Assembly (NCBI RefSeq): GCF_010725485.1
Contig: NZ_AP022598.1
Coordinates: forward strand, 1,550,001 to 1,614,000
Length of the DNA stretch: 64,000 nucleotides
From: Mycolicibacterium parafortuitum
GTDB lineage: Bacteria; Actinomycetota; Actinomycetes; Mycobacteriales; Mycobacteriaceae
Reading direction: 5' to 3'
Shown: positions 38,735-47,297 of the stretch, piece after piece
How positions within the stretch are numbered: the stretch's first letter is position 1
Layout: every line of letters starts with the position of its first letter
Made by a program: the position numbers and the translations under genes
Notes under the pieces: generated by a model
What the model was told of the DNA's origin: nothing
Databases searched by the model: none
What the model saw: the letters and a program-made list of their open reading frames with translations, nothing else

Positions 38735-41269
38735 ATGGATGGGATGGACGGCGGGGCGGGCACAGCTGAACACGGACCGGACCCGTACATCCGGGTGTTC
38801 GCCTCCCGGGTGCACAACCTGAAGACCGTTGATCTCGCTGCGCCCCGGGACTCCTTCGTCGCGTTCACCGGGGTGTCCGGCTCCGGCAAGTCCTCGCTGG
38901 CGTTCGGCACCATCTATGCCGAGGCGCAGCGCCGCTACTTCGAATCGGTCGCGCCGTATGCGCGTCGGCTGCTGCTGCCCCAGGACGCTCCGAAGGTCGA
39001 CGACATCACCGGCCTGCCACCGGCGGTGGCGCTGCAGCAGCGTCGCGGCGCCGCGACGTCCCGGTCGACCGTCGGCACGGTCACCACATTGTCGAACCTG
39101 CTGCGAATGTTGTTCTCCCGCACCGGGACCTATCCACCCGGGGCCACCGAGCGGCTCGACTCCGACGCGTTCTCACCCAACACCACGATCGGCGCCTGCC
39201 CGGAATGCCACGGGCTCGGCCGCATCCACGCGGTAACCGAGCAGACGCTGGTGCCCGATCCGTCGCTGACCATCCGCGAAGGTGCGGTAGCGGCGTGGCC
39301 CGGCGCCTGGCAGGGCCAGAACCTGCGCGACATCCTCATCACGCTCGGCTACGACATCGACAAGCCGTGGCGCAAACTGCCCAAGCGGCACCGTGATTGG
39401 ATCCTGTTCACCGAGGACCAGCCCACCGTCGAGATCGACCCGAGCCAGCATCCGGTCACCGCGGACTACTACTACAACGGCACCTTCTCCAGCGCCGAAC
39501 GCCACGTCCGGCACACGCTGGCGAACTCGCAGAGCGCCGCGATGCGGCGCCGGGTCCTGCAGTACGTGCACAGCACCGACTGTCCGGTGTGTGACGGTTC
39601 CGGGCTGCGGCCCGAGGCGCTCGCGGTCACGTTCGCCGGCCAGACGATCGCTGATCTGGTGGCGCTGCCGTTGACGACGCTCGCCGATGTGCTGGAACCG
39701 GCCGCGACGCGGACCGAGTTCGCGGCTGCGTTCGAATCCACCGAGTCCGGGGAGTTCACCGAAGTCGCGACGATGATCGCCGCCGATCTGGTGGCGCGGA
39801 TCGGTGTGCTCGTCGACCTGGGGCTCGGCTATCTGAGCCTGAACCGCCGGACACCGACGGTGTCGCCGGGGGAGTTGCAACGGTTGCGGTTGGCGACGCA
39901 ACTGCGGGCCGGGCTGTTCGGCGTGCTCTACGTGCTCGACGAACCCTCGGCGGGTCTGCATCCGGCCGACGCGGAACCGCTGCTCGATGTACTGGATCGG
40001 CTTCGGCGCGCGGGCAATTCGTTGTTCGTGGTCGAACACGACATGGATGTGGTGCGCCGCGCGGACTGGGTCGTCGACGTCGGTCCCGGCGCGGGCGAAT
40101 GGGGCGGTGAGGTGCTCTACAGCGGACCGGTGGCCGGGCTCGCGGAGGTCGGCAACTCGGTCACCGGCAGATATCTGTTCGCCGACGCGCCACCCGAGCG
40201 GCGGGCGACCCGTCGGCCACTGGGCGTGATGAGCCTGCGCGGCATCACTTTTCACAACCTGCACGACGTCGGCGTCGACATCCCGCTGGGTGCGTTCGTG
40301 GCGGTCACCGGGGTCTCCGGCTCCGGCAAGTCGACGCTGGTGTGCAAGGTGCTCGGGGACGTGATGGCCCGGCAACTCGGCCGGTCCGCCGAACCCGCCG
40401 ACGACGGCGCCGACAGCGACGCCGAACTGCTTGACATCGACGTGGACTCCAGCGTGGGGGTGCGCGTCGACGGAGCCGACGTGATCGACCGACTGGTCAC
40501 GGTGGACCAGCGACCGATCGGCCGCACCCCGCGCTCGAACCTGGCCACCTACACCGGGCTGTTCGACGCGGTGCGCAAGGCGTTCGCCGACACCCCCGAG
40601 GCCCGCAGGCGGGGCTGGAGTGCCGGACGGTTCTCGTTCAACGTGGCCGAGGGCCGTTGCGCCACCTGTCAGGGGGAGGGATTCGTCGCGGTCGAGCTGC
40701 TGTTCCTGCCGGGCACCTACGCGACCTGCCCGGCCTGTGGTGGCGCCCGCTATTCCGACGAAACCCTCGAGGTCACCTACCGAGACCGCACCATCGCCGA
40801 GGTGCTGGCCCAGACCGTCGACGAAGCAGCCGAATTCCTCTACGAACTTCCCAGCGCCGCAAGGAGTCTGGCGACGCTACGCGACGTCGGCCTCGGTTAT
40901 CTGCGGCTCGGGCAACCAGCCACGGAATTGTCGGGCGGGGAGGCGCAGCGCATCAAACTGGCCACCGAGCTGCAGCGCGCCAAGCGCGGGCACACCCTCT
41001 ACGTGCTCGACGAACCCACCACCGGCCTGCACCCGGCCGACGTCGAGCTGCTGGAACAGCAGCTGCACCGCCTCGTCGATGCCGGCAACACGGTGGTGGT
41101 GGCCGAGCACGACATGTCCGTGGTGGCGCGAGCCGACCACGTCATCGACCTCGGGCCGGGCGGCGGTGACGACGGCGGCACCGTCGTGGTCGCAGGGGTG
41201 CCGGAGGTGGTGGCCGCCCACCCGACGAGCCGGACCGCGCCGTACCTGGCCGCACGGATGGGCCGCTAA
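38735..41269 (+). CDS. Class II UvrA-like ABC ATPase (excinuclease paralogue)
   Basis: 844 residues, shorter than housekeeping UvrA (about 950-970). NBD1 has Walker A GVSGSGKSSLAFG, a zinc module CPECHGLGRI, and Walker B YVLDEPSAGLHP, but its ABC signature is degenerate (TVSPGELQRLRLA in place of L-S-G-G-E). NBD2 is canonical: GVSGSGKSTLV, CATCQGEG with CPACGG, ELSGGEAQRIKLA and YVLDEPTTGLHP. Class II UvrAs are linked to drug tolerance or DNA damage but usually cannot replace UvrA. No uvrB or uvrC is nearby. ATG 38735 chosen, with ATG 38744 as alternative; its 3' end overlaps the convergent hydrolase by 4 nt. Confidence 0.88.
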   Translation: MDGMDGGAGTAEHGPDPYIRVFASRVHNLKTVDLAAPRDSFVAFTGVSGSGKSSLAFGTIYAEAQRRYFESVAPYARRLLLPQDAPKVDDITGLPPAVALQQRRGAATSRSTVGTVTTLSNLLRMLFSRTGTYPPGATERLDSDAFSPNTTIGACPECHGLGRIHAVTEQTLVPDPSLTIREGAVAAWPGAWQGQNLRDILITLGYDIDKPWRKLPKRHRDWILFTEDQPTVEIDPSQHPVTADYYYNGTFSSAERHVRHTLANSQSAAMRRRVLQYVHSTDCPVCDGSGLRPEALAVTFAGQTIADLVALPLTTLADVLEPAATRTEFAAAFESTESGEFTEVATMIAADLVARIGVLVDLGLGYLSLNRRTPTVSPGELQRLRLATQLRAGLFGVLYVLDEPSAGLHPADAEPLLDVLDRLRRAGNSLFVVEHDMDVVRRADWVVDVGPGAGEWGGEVLYSGPVAGLAEVGNSVTGRYLFADAPPERRATRRPLGVMSLRGITFHNLHDVGVDIPLGAFVAVTGVSGSGKSTLVCKVLGDVMARQLGRSAEPADDGADSDAELLDIDVDSSVGVRVDGADVIDRLVTVDQRPIGRTPRSNLATYTGLFDAVRKAFADTPEARRRGWSAGRFSFNVAEGRCATCQGEGFVAVELLFLPGTYATCPACGGARYSDETLEVTYRDRTIAEVLAQTVDEAAEFLYELPSAARSLATLRDVGLGYLRLGQPATELSGGEAQRIKLATELQRAKRGHTLYVLDEPTTGLHPADVELLEQQLHRLVDAGNTVVVAEHDMSVVARADHVIDLGPGGGDDGGTVVVAGVPEVVAAHPTSRTAPYLAARMGR

Positions 41270-42678
41270 GCGCCGTACAGGTGAAGGGCGCGCGCGGCCT
41301 CGGTCGCGATGTCGCCGCTGAGTCCGACGATCGGTGGTCCGCCGCGTACGTGGATGACGTTCGCGAGCACGATCACGTAGGTGTCCGAGCCCGGATCCAG
41401 CCACATCGTGACGCCGGTGAATCCGGTGTGGCCGAATCCGCCGACGGGAAAGACCGCACCACGCGGTCCCGAATGCGCGGTGTCGATGTCCCACCCGAGA
41501 CCGCGCAGATCCGGTGCGGCGGCATCGGGTTGCTGCGGTGTCGTCATCAATGTCGCACCCTCGGGTGACAGCGGAAAGCTGCTCGGCCGTCCGGCCCGCC
41601 GGTCCAGCAGGGCCTGGGCGAACAGCCCGAGGTCGCCGACGGTGGTGAACACTCCGGCATTGCCCGCGACGCCGCCCATGCGCCGCGCGGTCGGATCGTG
41701 CACCGTCCCGCGCAACGGATATCCGAAGTCCGGGTTGAGGCCGGGGGTGTCCTCGTCGAGCGCGGTGGGCGCGATCCTCTCGAGCAGCCCGATGTTCCAC
41801 GTCCCCTCCGGACAGTGCACCACCTGTGCGGCCCCCGGGATGGCCGCCACCGCCGTGCCCCGGACACGGTGCGGCCCACAGACTTCGGGGACGGGAAGGT
41901 AGCGGGTGTGGGCCATGCCCATCGGGGCGAACACGTTGTCGCGGACGTACCCGTCCTCAGGCCGGCCCGTCAGCTTCTCCAGCAGGGCCCCCAGCAGGAT
42001 GAAGTTGATGTCGGAGTAGTGGAACACCGTGCCCGGGTCGAAGACCACCCAGGCGGCGAGCGCCCGGCGGATGCCATCGGCCTTGTCGGGCTTGGTAAGT
42101 CCCCACGGGCCGTCCAGGCTGAGGTCCCCGGCGATGCCGGAGGTGTGCGTCAACAGCATGCGCAACGTCACCTGTGCGCGACGCGGATCGGCGGTGGGGT
42201 TGAATCCGGGCAGATAGGTCTGGACCGGTTCGTCGAGGCGGACGAGGCCCCGCACCTCGAGCTGGGTGATCGCCGTCGCGGTCGCGACACCCTTGGTCAG
42301 CGATGCGATGTCGAACACGGTGTCCTCGGTCATCGGTTCGGCGGCCGACGGTGCACCGTCGAACCCCGGTTCGCCGTCGAGCTTGCGGGCACCGAAGGCC
42401 TGCCGGAACACGATCTCCCCGCCGTGCCCGATCTGCACCACGGCACCGGGCAGCCGTCGCGCCGCGACCGCGTCCTCGACCAGCGCGACGACAGCGGAGA
42501 AGTCACCGCGCGGTTTCACCGGCGGGACGGCGGGGACCGGGGCCGCACGCGGGGAAGGCACCGTGGACGGTGCAGGCGGTGCCGGACGCGGTGCGGGCGA
42601 GGGCGTGCACGCCGTGGCGACGACGATCGCCGCGAGGGCGCCGGCAGCGCACCACCCGGCGATACGCGGACGGGACAT
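41266..42678 (-). CDS. Serine hydrolase of the beta-lactamase/esterase (class C-like) family, lipoprotein
   Basis: 470 residues. A hydrophobic leader ends near ATAC (candidate lipobox), followed by a Pro/Ala-rich linker. The catalytic Ser-x-x-Lys is in DIASLTKGVATA, the Tyr-x-Asn-like motif is YSDIN (Tyr-Ser-Asp), and HTGFTG replaces the third motif. This fits class C-like esterases or D-aminopeptidase-like hydrolases acting in the periplasm. ATG 42678 was chosen, with GTG 42684 two codons upstream as an alternative. The 3' end overlaps the UvrA gene by 4 nt. Substrate unknown. Confidence 0.85.
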   Translation of the reverse strand: MSRPRIAGWCAAGALAAIVVATACTPSPAPRPAPPAPSTVPSPRAAPVPAVPPVKPRGDFSAVVALVEDAVAARRLPGAVVQIGHGGEIVFRQAFGARKLDGEPGFDGAPSAAEPMTEDTVFDIASLTKGVATATAITQLEVRGLVRLDEPVQTYLPGFNPTADPRRAQVTLRMLLTHTSGIAGDLSLDGPWGLTKPDKADGIRRALAAWVVFDPGTVFHYSDINFILLGALLEKLTGRPEDGYVRDNVFAPMGMAHTRYLPVPEVCGPHRVRGTAVAAIPGAAQVVHCPEGTWNIGLLERIAPTALDEDTPGLNPDFGYPLRGTVHDPTARRMGGVAGNAGVFTTVGDLGLFAQALLDRRAGRPSSFPLSPEGATLMTTPQQPDAAAPDLRGLGWDIDTAHSGPRGAVFPVGGFGHTGFTGVTMWLDPGSDTYVIVLANVIHVRGGPPIVGLSGDIATEAARALHLYGA

Positions 42679-42783
42679 CGGCACCGCATCGACGGTAGTA
42701 CGAGCGAATATCTCGGCGACTGGCTTTTAATTTTTTCTTGGGTATGGTCGGCGTTGGTGATGGTTGCGAGCAAAGGAGCAACG

Positions 42784-42918
42784 ATGGCTGATAAATCGCA
42801 GAGTCGTGAACGCCGGAAACCGGCGATGACGATCAAGGAACGCCGGGCGCAGAAGCGCGAGAAGCAATTTCAGTCCGAGCAGGCACCTCCTCGGCGGAAG
42901 CGCCCCACCCCTGCCTGA
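42784..42918 (+). CDS. Very small basic protein of unknown function
   Basis: 44 residues, 15 of them Lys or Arg, no hydrophobic segment. The sequence MADKSQSRERRKPAMTIKER, then RAQKREKQ, is charged and likely unstructured or helical. A strong AAAGGAG Shine-Dalgarno 6 nt before the ATG makes real translation likely. A T-rich stretch (42726-42736) and a TATGGT -10-like element at 42743 form a candidate promoter. The gene is isolated between divergent neighbours and followed by TTCGCA repeats and a hairpin. Function unknown; nucleic-acid binding or ribosome association would fit the charge. Confidence 0.65.
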   Translation: MADKSQSRERRKPAMTIKERRAQKREKQFQSEQAPPRRKRPTPA

Positions 42919-42924
42919 TAGCTG

Positions 42925-42966
42925 TTCGCATTCGCATTTCGCATTCTCCGCAATTCTTAATTGCGG
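42925..42966 (+). terminator. TTCGCA repeats and hairpin after the small basic gene
   Basis: TTCGCA occurs three times in 19 bp (42925, 42931, 42938). A perfect 8-bp stem CCGCAATT/AATTGCGG with a 3-nt loop follows at 42948-42966. The hairpin 30 bp after the stop can terminate transcription; without a U-run an operator role for the following gene is equally possible. Confidence 0.4.
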
Positions 42967-43017
42967 CCGCTGAATTATGCGCGGGCAATTTCTGTTCTCC
43001 TGACAAGCGAGGGTGTC

Positions 43018-43488
43018 GTGGCAACGCAGGCGGCCGACGTGTCGTCGGTGATGGTGGTCGGTAGGTCACCGGATCTGACCGCCTCGATGGTCGCCGCGTT
43101 GCGACGGCTCGGCGCCGATGTGATCGAGGGGCCGGCGTCGTGCGTCGTCGACTCGATGGTGGTCGTCCTCGTCCCCGACCGTGCCGCCGCGCGGGTGCTC
43201 AATAAGGCGTCCACCGACGCCCTCTGCGACACCGCGGTCGGCGCGGTGCTCGACACCGGGGCGCGGCGGCTGGTCGTGGTGTCCGACGGACGGCACCTGA
43301 CCTTCGGGCAGCGCACCCGCGCGGCCGGGGTGGCCCGCAGGGCGGCCCGCCGCATCGAGTACGAGTGCGAAGTCAACGGATCTCGGGGGATCGGCGCGTC
43401 CTACGCGGTGGTCGACACCGCCGACGACATCGCCCGTATCGCCGCGGTCGCCGCATCTGCGCGCGAGGGCCTGGTGTCGCGGAGCTGA
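43018..43488 (+). CDS. Conserved-looking hypothetical protein
   Basis: 156 residues, soluble alpha/beta composition. The N-terminal part VMVVGRSPDLTASMVAALRR, then GADVIEGPA and VVVLVPDRAAARVLNKA, looks like a Rossmann-like or receiver-like fold, and RRLVVVSDGRHLTFGQRTRAAG is a strand-helix unit. No catalytic motif was recognised, and the family is not known to me. The GTG at 43018 has GAGGG 5 nt upstream; upstream in-frame codons from 42961 run into the hairpin. Isolated between a small basic gene and a gap containing a 28-bp palindrome. Confidence 0.7.
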   Translation: MATQAADVSSVMVVGRSPDLTASMVAALRRLGADVIEGPASCVVDSMVVVLVPDRAAARVLNKASTDALCDTAVGAVLDTGARRLVVVSDGRHLTFGQRTRAAGVARRAARRIEYECEVNGSRGIGASYAVVDTADDIARIAAVAASAREGLVSRS

Positions 43489-43491
43489 GGG

Positions 43492-43647
43492 TCAGCCGCC
43501 TGCCGCAGCCCGGTATCCGAGGCTGGGCAGCACCACGATCGGTCTCGGCCTGCTGTTCGACACTTTGATCGTCGGTCGTTCATGACGCCGTCCATTGAGC
43601 CGGCGGATCGTCTCGGTGATGTTGCGGGAACCGCTCTCGCGCAGCAC
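43492..43647 (-). CDS. Possible small protein, uncertain
   Basis: A minus-strand frame of 51 codons from GTG 43647 reads VLRESGSRNITETIRRLNGR and ends PIVVLPSLGYRAAAGG. GC at third positions is about 76 percent, lower than in clear genes here. No Shine-Dalgarno is evident and a stop lies ten codons upstream of the GTG. It could be a small gene or a gene tail. The rest of this 284-bp gap shows only the palindrome at 43694-43721. Confidence 0.3.
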   Translation of the reverse strand: MLRESGSRNITETIRRLNGRRHERPTIKVSNSRPRPIVVLPSLGYRAAAGG

Positions 43648-43693
43648 CGATTTCGGCGACGGAGCTCAGTTGGCGTCGGCGTAGTACCGGCCG

Positions 43694-43721
43694 CCTGGGG
43701 TAGCGCACGCGCTACCCCAGG
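43694..43721. promoter_or_regulatory. 28-bp near-perfect palindrome
   Basis: CCTGGGGTAGCGC (43694-43706) and GCGCTACCCCAGG (43709-43721) are perfect 13-bp inverted arms separated by only AC. It lies 51 bp upstream of the CPBP protease start. The tiny centre favours a DNA operator for a dimeric regulator, for example the response regulator of the downstream operon. A hairpin terminator is the alternative, but no U-run follows. Confidence 0.55.
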
Positions 43722-43772
43722 ACGGGCGCCGGGGTGAGCGACGTGACCGGCCGCGGGCGCTGAACTGGTGAC

Positions 43773-44642
43773 ATGGAACCGGCTGACACGACAACCGCAC
43801 GCTGTGCACCCACCACCGGTGCGCCCGCCACCGCAGCGCCGGCGCACCGCACGCGAGGGGTGCCCTGGTTTCTGGCGCTGGCATTCGTCGGCGCGTGGGT
43901 CCCGTGGCTGGCGGTCCACGGCCTGGGCGGGTCGCTGGACGACCCGTGGACCCAGTTGGCGACCGCGGCGTTCGTCCCGGCGATCGCCGCCTGCATCGTC
44001 CGGCGGTGGATCACCCGCGAGGGATTCGCCGGCTGCGGCCTGCGCCTGAATCTGCGATCGTCCTGGCGGTACTGGCTGGCCGCGGCGACGATCCCGTGGG
44101 GTGTCCTGCTGATCGGGGTCGGCGCCGCCATCGGTCTCGGCTGGTGGTCGATAGCCGACCTCGCCATGCCCGCCTCCGCGTGGGCCTATCTCGCGGCGGG
44201 CCCCCTCGTCTGCATCGCCGCCGCGCCGATCTTCTGGGGTGAGGAGTTCGGCTGGACGGCATATCTGCGGGACCGTTTGGTGCCGGGACGGCCGGTCGCC
44301 ACCACGTTCCTGACCGGGCTGATCTGGGGCGTCTGGCACTGGCCACTGCCGTGGGTCGGCTACTTCGGCGGCGAAGTGCCTGCGGCCGAGGCGGTCTGGA
44401 GCATGCTGGGGTGGGTGCCGCTGAGCATCATGCTGGAGTTCGTCATCGGCTGGCTGTGGTCGGCGACCGGCTCGGTATGGCCCTGCGCGGTCCTGCACGC
44501 GGGTGCGAACCTGGTCGTGGCAGTGGGCATGTCCGAACTCTTCGGTGACCGGGTCGGGATCAACGCGACGACGCTGCTGCTCTGCATCGGCCTGGCACCG
44601 TTCGTCGCGGCCATCGTGTGCACCGGTTCTAGACTCAGGTGA
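43773..44642 (+). CDS. CPBP-family intramembrane metalloprotease
   Basis: 289 residues, about eight hydrophobic segments after a 28-residue polar leader. The CPBP/Abi motifs are present: Glu-Glu-x3-Arg-like WGEEFGWTAYLRDRL, the second motif GLIWGVWHWP with His, and HAGAN near the C-terminus. Eukaryotic relatives remove CAAX tails; bacterial ones are linked to bacteriocin self-immunity or regulated proteolysis. It is directly coupled by TGATG to a histidine kinase and then a response regulator, so it may be a sensor or target of that two-component system. Confidence 0.88.
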   Translation: MEPADTTTARCAPTTGAPATAAPAHRTRGVPWFLALAFVGAWVPWLAVHGLGGSLDDPWTQLATAAFVPAIAACIVRRWITREGFAGCGLRLNLRSSWRYWLAAATIPWGVLLIGVGAAIGLGWWSIADLAMPASAWAYLAAGPLVCIAAAPIFWGEEFGWTAYLRDRLVPGRPVATTFLTGLIWGVWHWPLPWVGYFGGEVPAAEAVWSMLGWVPLSIMLEFVIGWLWSATGSVWPCAVLHAGANLVVAVGMSELFGDRVGINATTLLLCIGLAPFVAAIVCTGSRLR

Positions 44643-45865
44643 TGGTCTCGGCCCCGGCGCGATCTGTGGGTGCCGCGATGGTGTCCGGGCCGGGGTACCT
44701 GGTGTCGGCGTGGCCGTGGCGCGCATTGCTGTGGACGCTGTTCGGTGGTGTGTTCGGCGCGGTGCTGTTCGTCGCTGCTCCGGTGCTGATCCTGGCGGGC
44801 CTGTCCCGGCCGCTACGCAGCGCGGTATGGGCGCCGCTGCTGGAGATCGAATGTGCGCGGCTGGCGCTGATCGACGAGCCGGCTGCCGACCGGGCCAGGC
44901 GGGATCTGGCGGCGGCGCGTGCCGAGCACCGTCTACCGACTCTGCGGCAGGTCGGCTACCTGTGTCTGACGGCGCTCGGCACCGGCCCGTGGGGTGTTGT
45001 GTGCGTGGGGTTCTCGGCGATCCTGACCGCTGTGCTGCTCGCGGCGCCCTGGCTGGTCCATCCTGGCGAGCCGATCAACGTCGGGCTGTGGCTCGTCGAT
45101 TCGCCCGCCGAGGCGTGGGCCGCCGTGCCGCTGGGCATCGCGGTCCTGACCCTGACGGCGTATCTCAACGGCGGCTATGCCGCCGCCGTCGGACAGATCA
45201 CGGCGGCCGCGCTGACGGATCCGCATGCGCTGCAGCGCGAGGTGACCCGGCTCGAACAGTCCCGGTCCGCACTGCTCGACGCCGTCGAGCAGGAGCGTCG
45301 CCGGATCGAGAGCGACCTGCACGACCGGGTCCAGCACCGGCTGGTCGCGCTGGCGTTGACGCTGGGCATCGCCGAGAACACCCACGGCGACAACGCCACC
45401 GGTCGTCTCGCCGCCGAGGCCCACCGCCAGGTCGACGACATCGCCGCCGAACTACGCTCGGTGCTGCTGGGAATCCTTCCGCGGGCGCTGACCGAACACG
45501 GCCTCGCCGCCGCCGCAGCCGATCTGATCGCCCAGTACCCGCTGCCGGTGGACGTCGACTTCGGTGACACCGAGACACCGGTCCGGCTGCCCACACCGGT
45601 CGAACACGCCGCCTACCTGGTGCTCAACGAGACGCTGACCAACGTCGTCAAGCACGCCTGCGCCACGTCGGTGACGATCGCCGCGCGGCGCGGGAACATG
45701 ATGTGGGAGATGGTGATCCGCGACGACGGCCGTGGTGGCGCCGCGATCGAACCGGGTCGCGGGCTGTCCACCCTGGCTGCCCGCGTGGAAGCCCTCAACG
45801 GCACCATGACGATCATCAGCCCCGCCGGGGGACCCACCGAGGTGACGATGCGGAGCCCGCTGTGA
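44642..45865 (+). CDS. Sensor histidine kinase (NarL-type, HisKA_3)
   Basis: 407 residues. Two or more N-terminal membrane segments (about 28-55, then 105-150) are followed by a DHp helix with the phospho-His in ESDLHDRVQHRLVALAL, and an HATPase with LNETLTNVVKHA, DDGRGG and GLSTLAARVEALNG. Class: NarX/DesK-like kinases. The ATG at 44642 overlaps the CPBP stop (TGATG); a GTG one codon earlier is possible. The stop overlaps the response regulator start by GTGA. No large extracytoplasmic sensor loop, so an intramembrane signal, perhaps through the CPBP protein, is plausible. Confidence 0.9.
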   Translation: MVSAPARSVGAAMVSGPGYLVSAWPWRALLWTLFGGVFGAVLFVAAPVLILAGLSRPLRSAVWAPLLEIECARLALIDEPAADRARRDLAAARAEHRLPTLRQVGYLCLTALGTGPWGVVCVGFSAILTAVLLAAPWLVHPGEPINVGLWLVDSPAEAWAAVPLGIAVLTLTAYLNGGYAAAVGQITAAALTDPHALQREVTRLEQSRSALLDAVEQERRRIESDLHDRVQHRLVALALTLGIAENTHGDNATGRLAAEAHRQVDDIAAELRSVLLGILPRALTEHGLAAAAADLIAQYPLPVDVDFGDTETPVRLPTPVEHAAYLVLNETLTNVVKHACATSVTIAARRGNMMWEMVIRDDGRGGAAIEPGRGLSTLAARVEALNGTMTIISPAGGPTEVTMRSPL

Positions 45866-46524
45866 CGAACCTGCGCGTCGTGCTCGCCGAGGATGCCCCG
45901 CTGCTGCGTACGGGGATCGTCACCGTCCTCGAGTCCGACGGGCACCAGGTCTGCGCCGCGGTCGGATCGGCCGACGAACTGCGCGAGGCCACCCGAACCC
46001 ACCGGCCGGATGTAATCGTCACCGACGTGCGGATGCCGCCGACACACACCGACGAGGGAATCCGGGCGGCGATCGAGCTGCGCCGGGCCACCCCGGGTCT
46101 GCCGGTGGTGATCCTGTCGCAGTACACCACCGTCGGCTCGCTGGATCAGCTGCTCGACCGCGATGCGGACACCGGCCGCGGCGGCCTCGGCTACCTGCTC
46201 AAGGACCGCGTCGCCCATGTCCGCCACTTCCTGGACGCTGTCCGCGAGATCGCCTCCGGTGCAACGATCATCGATCCCGATATCGTCGTCGCACTGGTCG
46301 GCGCGTCGCGTCGGCGCGGAGTCCTCGCGGCGCTGACACCGCGTGAGGAGGAGGTGCTCGGACTGATGGCACAGGGCCTGACGAATCAGCAGATCGCCGA
46401 CCGGCTGGTGGTATCCGAGGCGGCCGTGCGCAAGCACGTCGGCAACATCTTCGCCAAACTGCCCATCCCCGAGCACGGTGACCGCCGCGTACTCGCGGTG
46501 CTGACCTACCTCAACGGATCCTGA
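45862..46524 (+). CDS. NarL/LuxR-family response regulator
   Basis: 220 residues. The receiver has the acidic pair in VLAEDAPLLRTG, the phospho-acceptor Asp in VIVTDVRMPP and the conserved Lys in YLLKDRV. The LuxR helix-turn-helix is LTPREEEVLGLMAQGLTNQQ followed by VSEAAVRKHVGNIFAKL. It is the cognate partner of the upstream kinase by GTGA overlap and family match. A likely binding site is the 28-bp palindrome at 43694-43721 upstream of the operon, an inference. It ends 4 bp before the convergent F420-reductase-like gene. Confidence 0.92.
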   Translation: MTNLRVVLAEDAPLLRTGIVTVLESDGHQVCAAVGSADELREATRTHRPDVIVTDVRMPPTHTDEGIRAAIELRRATPGLPVVILSQYTTVGSLDQLLDRDADTGRGGLGYLLKDRVAHVRHFLDAVREIASGATIIDPDIVVALVGASRRRGVLAALTPREEEVLGLMAQGLTNQQIADRLVVSEAAVRKHVGNIFAKLPIPEHGDRRVLAVLTYLNGS

Positions 46525-46528
46525 ACTT

Positions 46529-47248
46529 TCACATCCGCGCGGCGACATCGGCGGCGGCAGCCGCGAAATCTGTGATGCGGTCCCGCCTCCGGTGGTATTC
46601 GGCGATGCCGTCGGAGGTGGTCGCGGCGAGTGCGGCACGGAGCCGGTCGGCGTCGAAATCCTGGCAGTACGAGGGTGTTCCGGGCTGCTGACGCCAGGAG
46701 TCCGCCAGCGGCCCGGCGTCCACCGGCTCGAAACCGAGCTGGTCGACCAACCCGAACACCGTGTCCTTTCCCGGTCCGGCGGGGCCTGCGACAGCCAGCC
46801 CGATCCGGCCGGCCCGGTCGTGAGTTCCGTTGTGCTTCAAGCTGGAAGCGATGATGCTGTTGAACGCCTTGTAGACGGGACGCCCCAGCAATCCGGCCAC
46901 CCAGACGCTGTCCGGCGTGCCGTTGTCGAGCTCGTCGATGCGGCCGTCGCGGTTGGGGTAGTAGTTGCCGGTGTCGATCACGACGGCATCATCGGTTAGC
47001 TTCGGCGCCAGCTGCGCGCACAGCGCCGCGACCCGGTTCTCGGGCACGCTGACGATCACGACGTCCGCGCCTGCGGCGGCATCGGCCGCCCACGACGGGG
47101 TCAGCCGTTCGACACCGGCGAACTGTGTGAGCGTCGACGGGTCCTTCGAGTTGGCGATACGCACCCGGTGGCCCAGTCCGGCCAGGTGGACGGCGAGCGT
47201 GCCACCGATCAGACCGGCCCCGATGACACCGATGGACAAGGATTCCAT
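46529..47248 (-). CDS. NADPH:F420 oxidoreductase-like Rossmann protein
   Basis: 239 residues. The N-terminal GVIGAGLIGGTLAVHLAGLGHRV is a single Rossmann motif and the region VVIVSVPENRV, DTGNYYPNRDGR, VYKAFNSI matches the FNO/NADP-dependent F420 reductase superfamily (PF03807). It may move hydride between NADPH and F420 or oxidise a small substrate. It lacks a C-terminal domain for hydroxyacid dehydrogenases. ATG 47248 (MESLS) precedes the fold; an in-frame ATG at 47266 is an alternative. It diverges from the kinase gene by 49 bp. Confidence 0.78.
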   Translation of the reverse strand: MESLSIGVIGAGLIGGTLAVHLAGLGHRVRIANSKDPSTLTQFAGVERLTPSWAADAAAGADVVIVSVPENRVAALCAQLAPKLTDDAVVIDTGNYYPNRDGRIDELDNGTPDSVWVAGLLGRPVYKAFNSIIASSLKHNGTHDRAGRIGLAVAGPAGPGKDTVFGLVDQLGFEPVDAGPLADSWRQQPGTPSYCQDFDADRLRAALAATTSDGIAEYHRRRDRITDFAAAAADVAARM

Positions 47249-47297
47249 CGAGCCGAGGGTAAACACGGAGACTGTCTCCGGTCAATGCATGTGGAGA

